Source of the DNA: Pelomonas sp965229315
GTDB taxonomy: Bacteria > Pseudomonadota > Gammaproteobacteria > Burkholderiales > Burkholderiaceae_C
Direction: 5' to 3'
Length of the DNA stretch: 64,000 bases
NCBI RefSeq assembly: GCF_965229315.1
Contig: NZ_CBDDJA010000001.1
Location: 310,001 to 374,000, forward strand
Under the pieces are notes generated by a model. It saw nothing but the letters and a program-made list of their open reading frames with translations, was not told the DNA's origin and ran no database searches. A program made the translations under genes and the position numbers. This document shows positions 17,356 through 25,186 of the stretch, one piece after another. How positions within the stretch are numbered: the first letter of the stretch is position 1; each line of letters opens with the position of its first letter.

Positions 17356-18030
17356 ATGAAGCGCCGTGCCCTGCTCCTGCTGACCGCCGGCCCGCTGCTG
17401 GCGGCGGGCGCGGCGCAGGCCGCGCCGCCCGCGGTGCAGCTGCTGGTGGAGTGGCGCTGGGTGGACAGCAGCCTGGCGCCCGCGGCCCAGGCCGCCGTGC
17501 GGGACGGCGCCGTCGTCGTCGGCACGGCCGGGTCGTATTCGCCGCGCGGACCGGGCGCCGTCACCTCGACCGCCACGCCGCCGGCACCGCCCGTCCAGCG
17601 GCTGGTCGTGCTGAACGGCCAGCAGGCCGGCCTGCGGCTGACGACACGCGAGCCGCTGCAGTGGGTGGAGGCCATCGTCGAGCTGGACACGTCCGCCACA
17701 TCCGGCCCATCCGCCACCTCCGCCACGCCAGGCGGCGCCCGGCCGCGCATCTACGCCAGCCCGCGCCAGGGCGAGCGCCGCAGCACGCAGGGCATCCTGC
17801 TGACACCCAGCTGGCCCGGCGGCAGCGCACCGGTGCGCGTGGCGTTCGCCGTGGACGACTCGGACGGCGGCCATCTGCAGTCCACAGTGCAGTTGCCACT
17901 GGCGCGCTGGCAGAGCGTGGCCCGCACCGGCACCGCCGCCCCGGCCGCGCCGCGCGGCACGCTGAGCACGCACGACGCGGCCGGTCAGCCGGAGCGCGAG
18001 CTGCAGCTGCGGGTCAGCGTGCAGCCCTGA
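17356..18030 (+). CDS. Secreted protein of unknown function
   Basis: A 224-residue exported protein. The signal peptide (MKRRALLLLTAGPLLAAGAAQA) is followed by a beta-rich, Pro/Ala/Thr-rich mature part. One segment, VQRLVVLNGQQAGLRLTTREPLQWVEAIVE, and a later QGILLTPSWPGGSAPVRVAFAVDD, look like paired beta-sandwich strands. I do not recognise a family. It follows the exporter gene by 10 bases and has TAAGCT 7 bases before its ATG instead of a ribosome site. No cysteine is present in the mature part. It may be co-transcribed with the exporter. Confidence 0.75.
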   Translation: MKRRALLLLTAGPLLAAGAAQAAPPAVQLLVEWRWVDSSLAPAAQAAVRDGAVVVGTAGSYSPRGPGAVTSTATPPAPPVQRLVVLNGQQAGLRLTTREPLQWVEAIVELDTSATSGPSATSATPGGARPRIYASPRQGERRSTQGILLTPSWPGGSAPVRVAFAVDDSDGGHLQSTVQLPLARWQSVARTGTAAPAAPRGTLSTHDAAGQPERELQLRVSVQP

Positions 18031-18031
18031 A

Positions 18032-18826
18032 TCAGCGCTGGCTGGCGCCCAGCAGGCCGTTGATCTCGGGGTACGGCGCGGCGCCGTCGAACAGCGCATC
18101 GCCCGCCCCCTGCGCCAGGAAACCCGCCGCCGCCCGCGCCGCACGGCCCCAGGCCGCTTCGGCGATCGCACTGCCGGCGCTGAGGCGGCGCACGCCCAGG
18201 CGCTGCAGTTCGGCCAGGCTGGGCATCGCGGCGCGCGCCATCACGTTCAGCGGCAGCGGCTGGCCGGCCACCAGCGCCTCGATGTCGGCCGCGGCCGTCA
18301 CGCCGGCCGCGAACAGCCCGTCCGCACCCGCCGCCGCGTAGTCGCGCGCCCGCAGCAACGCCTCGGCCACCTCGCGGCCCGGCGCCAGGCGCTTCAGCCA
18401 GACGTCGCAGCGCGCGTTGATGAACACATCCACACCCGCGTGGGCCGCCGCAGCCTTGATCGCCTCGATCTTGCGGCACAGCAACGCCGGCGTGCCCGCG
18501 CCGTCCTCGATGTTGATGCCCACCACGCCGGCCTCCACGAACTGCAGGATGTGGCCTGCCACCGTGGCCGGGTCGTCGCTGTAGCCGGCCTCGCTGTCGG
18601 CCGACAGCGGCACACGCGCCACGCGGGCGATGCGACGCAGCGCCGCGGCATGCTCCGTGATGGGCAGGTGGTGGCCATCCGGGTAGCCCAGCGCCCAGGC
18701 CAGCCCGGCGCTGGTGGTGGCCAGCGCAGGCACGCCCAGCGATTGCACGAGCACGGCGCTGCCGGCGTCCCAGACGTTGGCGATCTTCAGCAGGTCGGGG
18801 CCTTGGTGGAGCTGGCGGAAGTTCAT
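18032..18826 (-). CDS. Isocitrate lyase / PEP mutase-family enzyme
   Basis: A 264-residue TIM-barrel protein of the phosphoenolpyruvate mutase/isocitrate lyase superfamily. Visible are the N-terminal LLKIANVWDAGSAVLVQSLGVPALATTSAG, the metal-binding PLSADSEAGYSDDPATVAG, the NIEDGAG motif near residue 112 and the later VFINARCDVWL strand. The EDKxxxKxxS lid of true PEP mutases and the KKCGH of isocitrate lyase are absent, so it is probably a C-C bond lyase acting on a 2-methylisocitrate- or oxaloacetate-like acid. It converges with the secreted protein, with one base between the stop codons. Confidence 0.85.
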   Translation of the reverse strand: MNFRQLHQGPDLLKIANVWDAGSAVLVQSLGVPALATTSAGLAWALGYPDGHHLPITEHAAALRRIARVARVPLSADSEAGYSDDPATVAGHILQFVEAGVVGINIEDGAGTPALLCRKIEAIKAAAAHAGVDVFINARCDVWLKRLAPGREVAEALLRARDYAAAGADGLFAAGVTAAADIEALVAGQPLPLNVMARAAMPSLAELQRLGVRRLSAGSAIAEAAWGRAARAAAGFLAQGAGDALFDGAAPYPEINGLLGASQR

Positions 18827-19009
18827 GGCGTTGCGGTGGTTGGCTGGTCAGGTGGTCATGTTGCCGGCGGGCGCTGCCAGCGCATGACAGCAGCACGACG
18901 GGTTCAGGGTCGTAACAAGACGGTGCCTGCGTGGCAATGTGCCAAGTCTTGCCCAGTTGGCGCATCGCCATGCGTGTAACGTCAATCTTTTGCAGACCGC
19001 TCCACTGGC

Positions 19010-19378
19010 ATGAAGCTCGCACTGATCGCACACGACGGCAGGAAGGACGCCATGATCGCCCTGGCCGGTGATTTTCTGCCGCTGCTGCGCCGCTGCCGGC
19101 TCGTCGCCACCGGCACGACCGGCACGCGCCTGACCGCGGCGCACGGCCTCGTCATCGAACGCATGCTGAGCGGCCCGATGGGCGGCGACCTGCAGATCGG
19201 CGCGCGGCTGGCCGTGGGTGAGGTGGACGGCGTCATCTTCCTGCGCGACCCCATGACGCCGCAGCCGCACGAGCCCGACATCAACGCCCTCGTGCGCGCC
19301 TGCGACGTGCACGACGTGCCCTGCGCCACCAACGTCGCCACCGCCCGGCTGCTGCTCACGCGCTGGAGTGGCGAGTGA
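19010..19378 (+). CDS. mgsA: Methylglyoxal synthase
   Basis: A 122-residue cytoplasmic enzyme that converts dihydroxyacetone phosphate to methylglyoxal and phosphate, a bypass of lower glycolysis used when sugar phosphates pile up. The phosphate-binding site is seen in IAHDGRKD (residues 6-13), VATGTTGT and MLSGPMGGDLQIG, where the Asp is the catalytic base. The FLRDPMTPQPHEPDINAL loop is also diagnostic. It is short by about 30 residues compared with E. coli because the C-terminal tail is missing, which is normal for this subgroup. Its end overlaps a possible early GTG start of the next gene. Confidence 0.93.
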   Translation: MKLALIAHDGRKDAMIALAGDFLPLLRRCRLVATGTTGTRLTAAHGLVIERMLSGPMGGDLQIGARLAVGEVDGVIFLRDPMTPQPHEPDINALVRACDVHDVPCATNVATARLLLTRWSGE

Positions 19379-19403
19379 CGCCGGCGCCGGCGCTGGCCGC
19401 ACG

Positions 19404-21548
19404 ATGACCATCGCCGGCAAGCCGATGGCCCGGCTGTCGCGGCGCCTGCTGATCCGCACGCGGCTGGGCACCGCCTTCGGGCTGCTGCTCCTGCTGTTGC
19501 TGGCGCTGGCCGCGCTGTCGGTGTACCGGCTCAACGACCTGTCCAGCGCGCTCAACCACATCGTGGACGACCAGGCCGTCATCCGCGATTCGGTCAATGA
19601 GATCAACCGCAACGCCGAGTCCGTCGCGCGCAAGCTGCTGGTGCTGATGAGCCCCGATGCCGAGCTGCGCGTGGCGGCGTATCCCGAGATCGCCGCCGCC
19701 AACGCGCGGCTGGACGATGCCATGCAGCGGCTGGCCCTCGTGCTGCCGCCCGGCGCGCGCAGCGAGCGGCTGGCCGAAGTCACGCGCAGCCTGGCCGACT
19801 ACCGCGCCAGCTACCGCGATGCGCGCGACCTGATCGAAGGCGACGACTTCCTGGCCGCACGCGCGCTGCTGGGCAGCGACACCGAGGCGGCGCTGTCGCT
19901 GTTCGCCAGCGCCGTCCACCAGCTCGCGGCCAGCGAGGAGCGCGCCGGCACCGCCCAGGCACGCGAGCTGCGCGACCAGATCGACGCCGACCGCACCGGC
20001 GTGCTCGCCTTGTGCCTGGCCGCGCTGGTCGGCGGTGCGCTGCTGGCGGTGGGCGTCGCGCGCTCCATCCTCGGGCCGCTCAAGCGCGCCGAGGACGGGG
20101 CGGAGCTGATCGCCCAGGGCCAGTACGGCCACCGCATCGAGGTGGATTCGACCGACGAACTGGGCCACATGGCGACCGCCATGAACACCATGGCCGCGGC
20201 CGTGGGCGAGCGCGAGGCCCGCCTGCGCCGCCTGGCCGACGTGGACCTGCTGACCGGCCTGCCGCAGCGCGCCCGCTTCATCGCCGACGGCGACCGGCTG
20301 CTGGCCAGCCTGCCCGAGCGCGAGCAGCTGGCGGTGCTGATCTGCATCGACGTGGACCGGCTCAAGGCCGTCAACGGCGTGCTGGGCTTCGACGCCGGCG
20401 ACGCGCTGCTGCAGGGCGCCGCGGCCAAGCTCGCCGGCCTGTTCGAAGGCGTGGCCGCCTACGGGCGCCTGGCCGGCGGCACCTTCGCCGCGCTGGCGCC
20501 CGTGCTGCGCCTGGAGCATGGCGGCGTGCTGGCGGCCCAGTTGCGTGAGGAGGTGGAGCACAAGCTGAGCTGGCAGGGCCAGGCGCTGGACCTGTCCGTG
20601 TCGCTGGGCGTGGCCCACTGGCCGGAGCACGCGGCCGACACCGAGACGCTGCTGCGCCGCGCCGAGCAGGCCATGTTCGAGGCCAAGCGGCTGCACCAGC
20701 CAGTCGCCATCTTCAACCCCGGCACCGAGGCCGCGCGGGCGCTGCACCTGAGCCTGCTGTCCGACCTCGCCACGGCCATCCAGCAGGACCAGCTGCGCCA
20801 GTTCCTGCAACCCAAGCGCTGCCTGAAGACCGGCCGCATCACCGGCGCCGAGGCGCTGGTGCGCTGGCACCACCCGCAGCGCGGCTGGCTGCCGCCGGGC
20901 GACTTCATCCCGTTCGCCGAGCGCAGCGGCCGCATCCGCCAGATCACCGACTGGATGCTGGCCCGCGCCATCCGCACGCTGGCGGCCTGGGCCGCCCAGG
21001 GCCGCGAGCCGCTGTGCATCGCCGTCAACATCTCGACGCTGGACATCCAGGACCAGACCCTGCCCGCCCGCCTGGCCGCGATGCTCGCCGAGCACCGAGT
21101 GGACCCCAGCCAGCTGCAGCTCGAAGTCACCGAGACCGGGCTGATGTCCAGCGGCACCGACCCCATCGCGGTGCTGCACGCGCTGAAGAGCTGGGGCGTG
21201 CGGCTGGCCATCGACGACTTCGGCACCGGCCAGTCGTCGCTCGCCTACCTGCAGCACCTGCCGGTGGACGAGCTGAAGATCGACCGCAGCTTCGTGCAGG
21301 ACGTGGACCGCGACGCGCGCCGCCAGGCGCTGCTGAAATCCATCGTCAGCGTGGGCCAGGGCCTGGGCCTGACCGTGACGGCCGAGGGCGTCGAGAACGA
21401 GGACGAACTGGCCGTCATCCGCGCCTGCGGCTGCGACCTGGTGCAGGGCTTCCTGCTGGCCCGGCCCATGGACCTGCCGGACTTCGAGGCGTGGCGGGCC
21501 CAGGCGGGCGCGGCCCCGCTTTTGCCTGCCGCGCCCAACAGGCTTTAG
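19404..21548 (+). CDS. HAMP-GGDEF-EAL protein, likely c-di-GMP phosphodiesterase
   Basis: A 714-residue membrane signalling protein. Transmembrane helices at about residues 23-41 and 200-218 flank a helical periplasmic sensor; then HAMP (220-273), GGDEF (280-437) and EAL (448-693). The cyclase signature is degraded to AGGTF (357-361), so c-di-GMP synthesis is unlikely. The EAL domain keeps its set: EAL (483-485) in GAEALVRWHHP, N in AVNIS, E in EVTETGL, DD in IDDFGTG, K in LKIDRSF, E in TAEGVEN and Q in VQGF. It should therefore degrade c-di-GMP, with the dead GGDEF perhaps sensing GTP. The ATG at 19404 is preferred; a GTG at 19368 overlaps mgsA. Confidence 0.92.
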   Translation: MTIAGKPMARLSRRLLIRTRLGTAFGLLLLLLLALAALSVYRLNDLSSALNHIVDDQAVIRDSVNEINRNAESVARKLLVLMSPDAELRVAAYPEIAAANARLDDAMQRLALVLPPGARSERLAEVTRSLADYRASYRDARDLIEGDDFLAARALLGSDTEAALSLFASAVHQLAASEERAGTAQARELRDQIDADRTGVLALCLAALVGGALLAVGVARSILGPLKRAEDGAELIAQGQYGHRIEVDSTDELGHMATAMNTMAAAVGEREARLRRLADVDLLTGLPQRARFIADGDRLLASLPEREQLAVLICIDVDRLKAVNGVLGFDAGDALLQGAAAKLAGLFEGVAAYGRLAGGTFAALAPVLRLEHGGVLAAQLREEVEHKLSWQGQALDLSVSLGVAHWPEHAADTETLLRRAEQAMFEAKRLHQPVAIFNPGTEAARALHLSLLSDLATAIQQDQLRQFLQPKRCLKTGRITGAEALVRWHHPQRGWLPPGDFIPFAERSGRIRQITDWMLARAIRTLAAWAAQGREPLCIAVNISTLDIQDQTLPARLAAMLAEHRVDPSQLQLEVTETGLMSSGTDPIAVLHALKSWGVRLAIDDFGTGQSSLAYLQHLPVDELKIDRSFVQDVDRDARRQALLKSIVSVGQGLGLTVTAEGVENEDELAVIRACGCDLVQGFLLARPMDLPDFEAWRAQAGAAPLLPAAPNRL

Positions 21549-21570
21549 AATCCGCCCCTTTCGTCGTTTT

Positions 21571-21593
21571 GCCCCTGCAAGCGGGCTTTTGTT
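21571..21593 (+). terminator. Weak hairpin with T-rich tail before the 54-residue protein
   Basis: A GCCC/GGGC stem with a 5-8-base loop is followed by TTTTGTTT. It could end the GGDEF/EAL transcript. Because a TAGAAT hexamer at 21546-21551 lies upstream, it could also act as a leader hairpin of the small gene at 21610. Confidence 0.35.
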
Positions 21594-21609
21594 TCACTGG
21601 AGAGCCATC

Positions 21610-21774
21610 ATGGGCAACAAGATCGTCACCGAAGCGGATCGCCGCGCCACCCCCCGCCCCGAAGCCCCCAAGGGCGTGACGTTCACGGCCGGCAAGGGCC
21701 AGCTGAGCAGCCTGGAGCGCGGTGCGCACACCCGCTCCAAGAAGAACCCGGGCAAGCGCCCGCATTCGGGTTGA
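21610..21774 (+). CDS. 54-residue basic small protein, function unknown
   Basis: A short, strongly basic, soluble protein starting MGNKIVTEADRRATPRPEAPK and ending KKNPGKRPHSG. It has no transmembrane segment or signal peptide and no cysteine. It is supported as a gene by an ATG with GGAG about 8 bases upstream, its own TAGAAT promoter-like box at 21546 and a strong terminator 31 bases after the stop. The Lys/Arg/Pro-rich, apparently disordered composition fits a nucleic-acid- or ribosome-associated protein, but no function is known to me. Confidence 0.75.
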   Translation: MGNKIVTEADRRATPRPEAPKGVTFTAGKGQLSSLERGAHTRSKKNPGKRPHSG

Positions 21775-21805
21775 GTCTTCAGGCTCACGCCTGACGATCC
21801 CGATG

Positions 21806-21835
21806 AACAGGCCCTGACGGGCCTGTTTTGTTTTG
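21806..21835 (+). terminator. Rho-independent terminator after the 54-residue protein
   Basis: A 9-bp stem AACAGGCCC/GGGCCTGTT with loop TGAC is followed by TTTTGTTTTG. It is a textbook intrinsic terminator and isolates the small gene from the FAD-protein gene. Confidence 0.9.
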
Positions 21836-21863
21836 TCGGCTAGACACTGACCTGACGACTGCC

Positions 21864-23576
21864 ATGATCCGCATCACCGAACTCCGCCTGCCGCTGAACC
21901 ACGCCGAGAGCGAGCTGCGCCCGGCCGTGCTGGCCCGCCTGCAGCTCGCCGACACCGAGCTGGCCGACGTGCACGTCTTCCGCCGCGGCTACGACGCGCG
22001 CAAGCGCAGCGACATCCTGCTCGTCTACACGCTGGACTGCACGCTGGCCGCGGGCCGGGACGAAGCCGCCGTGCTGGCGCGCTTCGCCGGCGACCACCAC
22101 ATCCGCGCGACACCCGACACCGGCTACCACTTCCTGGCCCAATTTGGAAAAGGTCGGGGCGAGTACACCGGCCCGCGCCCAGTCGTCGTCGGCTTCGGCC
22201 CCTGCGGCCTGTTCGCCGCGCTGATCCTGGCGCAGATGGGCCTGCGCCCCATCGTGCTGGAGCGCGGCAAGTCCGTGCGCGAGCGCACGCAGGACACCTG
22301 GGGACTGTGGCGCGAGCAAAAGCTCCACCCCGAGAGCAACGTGCAGTTCGGCGAAGGCGGCGCCGGCACCTTCTCCGACGGCAAGCTGTGGAGCCAGATC
22401 ACCGACCCGCGCCACCTCACGCGCAAGGTGCTGGCCGAGTTCGTCAAGGCCGGCGCGCCAGACGAGATCCTCTACGTCAGCAAGCCCCACATCGGCACCT
22501 TCCGGCTGGTCAGCATGATCATCAAGATGCGGGCCGACATCGAGGCGCTGGGCGGCGAGATCCGCTTCCAGCAGAAGATGACGGACCTGCTGATCGAGGG
22601 AGGGGCCGTGCGTGGCGTGCAGCTGGAATCCGGCGAGCAGATCGACACCACGCACGTCGTCATTGCGCTGGGCCACAGCGCCCGCGACACCTTCCAGATG
22701 CTGCATGCGCGCGGCGTGCACATGGAGGCCAAGCCCTTTTCCATCGGCTACCGCATCGAGCACCCGCAGAGCCTGATCGACGCGGCCCGCTTCGGCCCGA
22801 ACGCCGGCAACCCCATCCTGGGCGCGGCCGACTACAAGCTCGTGCACCACGCGAAGAACGGCCGCTCGGTCTACAGCTTCTGCATGTGCCCGGGCGGCAC
22901 CGTCGTGGCGGCGACCAGCGAGCCCGACCGCGTCGTCACCAACGGCATGAGCCAGTACTCGCGCAACGAGCGCAACGCCAACGCCGGCATCGTCGTGGGC
23001 CTGACGCCCGAGGACTACCGGCAAGACGGCAAGCGCGACGGCAGCCCCGTGAATCCTCTCGACGGCATGGCCTTCCAGCGCCTCTGGGAAAGCCGCGCCT
23101 ACGAGCTGGGCGGCGGCGGCTACCTGGCGCCGGGCGCGCTGGTGGGTGACTTCATCAAGCGCCAGGTCAGCCAGGCCTTCGGTGACGTGGTGCCCAGCTA
23201 CAAGCCCGGCGTCACGCTGACCGACCTGCAGCAAAAAGGCCGTGGCTCGCTGCCCGCCTACTGCCTGGACGCCATCCGCGAGGCCCTGCCGGCGTTTGCC
23301 CGCCAGATCCGCGGCTTCGACCGGCCGGACGCGGTGCTGACCGGCGTGGAGACGCGCACGTCCTCCCCGCTGCGCATCAACCGCGGGCGGGACTACCAGA
23401 GCGTCAACGTGCGCGGCCTGTTCCCGGCCGGTGAAGGCGCGGGCTATGCGGGCGGGATCATGTCGGCCGGCGTGGACGGCATCGAAGTGGCCGAGGCGCT
23501 CGCGGCTGACCTGCTGGGCATGCCGGATGCGCCGGTGCTGCAGGGCAAGGGGGCGAAGGCGGGTGGGCAGGTATGA
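21864..23576 (+). CDS. FAD-dependent dehydrogenase-like protein (COG2509 family)
   Basis: A 570-residue flavoprotein. An N-terminal domain of about 100 residues (IRITELRLPLNHAESEL, then VFRRGYDARKRSDILLVYTLD) precedes a dinucleotide-binding fold: VVVGFGPCGLFAALILAQMG (about residues 107-126) and VLERGKSVRERTQDTW. A substrate-side region contains QFGEGGAGTFSDGKLWSQI, and the C-terminal FAD-binding motif is GLFPAGEGAGYAGGIMSAGVDG. This matches uncharacterised bacterial proteins usually labelled FAD-dependent protein; the substrate is unknown. The ATG at 21864 is chosen because the conserved N-terminus begins there. It stands alone between two opposite-strand regions. Confidence 0.9.
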   Translation: MIRITELRLPLNHAESELRPAVLARLQLADTELADVHVFRRGYDARKRSDILLVYTLDCTLAAGRDEAAVLARFAGDHHIRATPDTGYHFLAQFGKGRGEYTGPRPVVVGFGPCGLFAALILAQMGLRPIVLERGKSVRERTQDTWGLWREQKLHPESNVQFGEGGAGTFSDGKLWSQITDPRHLTRKVLAEFVKAGAPDEILYVSKPHIGTFRLVSMIIKMRADIEALGGEIRFQQKMTDLLIEGGAVRGVQLESGEQIDTTHVVIALGHSARDTFQMLHARGVHMEAKPFSIGYRIEHPQSLIDAARFGPNAGNPILGAADYKLVHHAKNGRSVYSFCMCPGGTVVAATSEPDRVVTNGMSQYSRNERNANAGIVVGLTPEDYRQDGKRDGSPVNPLDGMAFQRLWESRAYELGGGGYLAPGALVGDFIKRQVSQAFGDVVPSYKPGVTLTDLQQKGRGSLPAYCLDAIREALPAFARQIRGFDRPDAVLTGVETRTSSPLRINRGRDYQSVNVRGLFPAGEGAGYAGGIMSAGVDGIEVAEALAADLLGMPDAPVLQGKGAKAGGQV

Positions 23577-23594
23577 GCCGCGACCCGGGCCGCC

Positions 23595-24173
23595 TCAGGG
23601 CGCAGCCGGCGTCTTCAGGAGCCGCTGAACGCGACGCTCATACATGTCTGATCGCACCACGTAAGCCGATGGTGACCAGGCGATGGCCACCAGCCTTGCA
23701 GCCTGCTCGGTGTTCACGCGCTCCAACGGCCGGTTGAATTCTCGCTGTGCGGCAGCCGCATACCCGCGCACCTGGTGGCCCATGTACGACGTGGCCAGCA
23801 ACGTGCTGGCGATCTCCGCATCCGTCAGATGTCGAGGCAACAGCAATTTCAGGCCCCATTCCATCGACATCCGCCGCAGCGAGCCCATGCGTTGATCTGC
23901 ATCGAGCAGGTCCGAGGCGGCGTACCGAGCCACCTGATCGACGATCCGGTCACCGTGAGACCGCCTCAACATGTCAAGCAGCAGCTGTGGCGGCTGACGC
24001 TCACCGGGCGCGGCAGTCTCCAAGCGGCGCTGGATGAGGTCAGTGGCAGGCCGGACGACCAGGACGTCGAAGACCAGGACGCCCGATGCCATGGCGACAA
24101 CCAGCGCCGCCATGAAACGTCCCACACGCCACAGCCGTGGCGCCGTCGGTGCGGGTGTCCCGTCAATGGTCAT
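23595..24173 (-). CDS. Membrane-anchored GT51 (peptidoglycan glycosyltransferase)-like remnant
   Basis: A 192-residue protein with one N-terminal transmembrane helix (residues 20-40). Residues about 72-188 follow the pattern of the second half of a GT51 transglycosylase (MtgA/PBP1): HGDRIVDQVARYAAS where GGSTISQQxAKN is usual, PRHLTDAEIASTLLATSYMGH for KxxILExYLNxxYFG, GYAAAAQREFNRPLERVNTEQAARLVAI for the GIEAAAxxYFGKP block, and SPSAYVVRSDMYERRVQRLL for the closing segment. The EDxxFxxHxG catalytic Glu region is absent and the second-half Glu is lost, so it should be inactive. ATG 24173 has GGGAGGG before it. It is the last gene of a five-gene operon, ATGA-overlapped with the SRPBCC gene. 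Confidence 0.8.
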   Translation of the reverse strand: MTIDGTPAPTAPRLWRVGRFMAALVVAMASGVLVFDVLVVRPATDLIQRRLETAAPGERQPPQLLLDMLRRSHGDRIVDQVARYAASDLLDADQRMGSLRRMSMEWGLKLLLPRHLTDAEIASTLLATSYMGHQVRGYAAAAQREFNRPLERVNTEQAARLVAIAWSPSAYVVRSDMYERRVQRLLKTPAAP

Positions 24174-25186
24174 GTCGCCCTCCCCTGCAGCTGCCGGTGT
24201 GCCAGCGCCTCCGCGCGCCGCGCATACAGCCGAAGCGCCACGGCCTCGAAGTCGCCGATCAGCCAGCGCGCCAGCGGCTCCGCATACCAGTTGAACTGCG
24301 TCGTGACGCGATAACTCATCGCCACCCTGAGCCGCGTGCCGGCGCCCTCGGGCTGCAGCGTGTAGACGGTGTCGATCAGGTCGAAATGGCGCCCGCCGAT
24401 GCGCACGTGATCGTCCATTGCGCGCGGTGGAAACGAGTCGGCGGAAAAACGGTAGGTCCAGCGCACACGCTGCGCCGGCTGCCAGTCGGTCGAGACCTGA
24501 TCGAAGCGGATGCCGCGGCCCATCTCGACATGGCGCACGAGCGTCTTTCCGTCCTGCTGCGTCACGCCGGACAACGGCAGCGGCACGCCGATGCGGTACA
24601 TCCAGCCGTCCGCCATCTCCTCGGGACCGATCGCGGGCATGTCCATCAACTGCGCCCAGACCTGCTCCGGCGAGGCCGCGACGAAACGCTCGCCCTGGAG
24701 GTTGCCGAAGCGGTCCGGCAGCGGCAGCGGTGCCTCGATGCCGGCCGCCAGCAGCGGCAGCGCCGCGAACGCGCTCACGCTGGCCCGGGGCCAGCGCGTG
24801 GCACGGCAGATCCATCCCATGGCCAGGCCGCCGATGCCGCCCACCAACGCCAGCAACGGCACGATGAGGATGGCGCAGATCAGCCCCTCCCAGAGGATGG
24901 CCAGCGTGCCGAGCACCAGGAAGACATTGGCCAGGAAGCCCGACCGGAAGTGATAACCGACGGTATGGCGTTCGCTGCGCTCGGCCACGTAGACCGTCAC
25001 CGCGCCCACCGCGAAAGGCACGATGCCGATGAAGCTGAACATCATCGGGTAGAGCCCGAAGGGGAGGTGCGCCTCCGCCAGTCCGCGCGCGGCGAGTCCA
25101 AAGGCCACGCCCACGGCCAGCGGCCAGACGCGCGAGAACGGCAGCCTGACCTTGGGACGCTCAGGCGATGGCGGCAGGTCGTTCAT
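24170..25186 (-). CDS. Membrane protein with C-terminal SRPBCC (polyketide-cyclase-like) domain
   Basis: A 338-residue protein. Four hydrophobic segments occupy about residues 20-150 (VWPLAVGVAFGLAARGLA, MMFSFIGIVPFAVGAVTVYVA, LANVFLVLGTLAILWEGLI, PLLALVGGIGGLAMGWI). A soluble SRPBCC-like domain then spans about 160-325 (ERFVAASPEQVWAQLMDMPAIG, HFDLIDTVYTLQPEGAGTRLRVAMSYRV, FNWYAEPLARWLIGDFEAVALRLYA). SRPBCC folds bind hydrophobic ligands. The ATG at 25186 lies inside the end of the desaturase gene (26-base overlap) with AGGAA before it. The tie to a desaturase suggests lipid handling (inference). Confidence 0.82.
   Translation of the reverse strand: MNDLPPSPERPKVRLPFSRVWPLAVGVAFGLAARGLAEAHLPFGLYPMMFSFIGIVPFAVGAVTVYVAERSERHTVGYHFRSGFLANVFLVLGTLAILWEGLICAILIVPLLALVGGIGGLAMGWICRATRWPRASVSAFAALPLLAAGIEAPLPLPDRFGNLQGERFVAASPEQVWAQLMDMPAIGPEEMADGWMYRIGVPLPLSGVTQQDGKTLVRHVEMGRGIRFDQVSTDWQPAQRVRWTYRFSADSFPPRAMDDHVRIGGRHFDLIDTVYTLQPEGAGTRLRVAMSYRVTTQFNWYAEPLARWLIGDFEAVALRLYARRAEALAHRQLQGRAT

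Noticed and set aside
18932..18944. TGGCA-ATG-TGCCA palindrome with nearby TTGC, considered as a sigma54 promoter before mgsA
   Set aside because: The GG and GC elements are 18 bases apart rather than the 10 required. The palindrome alone is short.
19368..19404. Earlier GTG start of the GGDEF/EAL gene inside mgsA
   Set aside because: It would add a Gly/Ala-rich 12-residue tail with no ribosome site. The ATG at 19404 begins the usual short cytoplasmic segment before helix 1.
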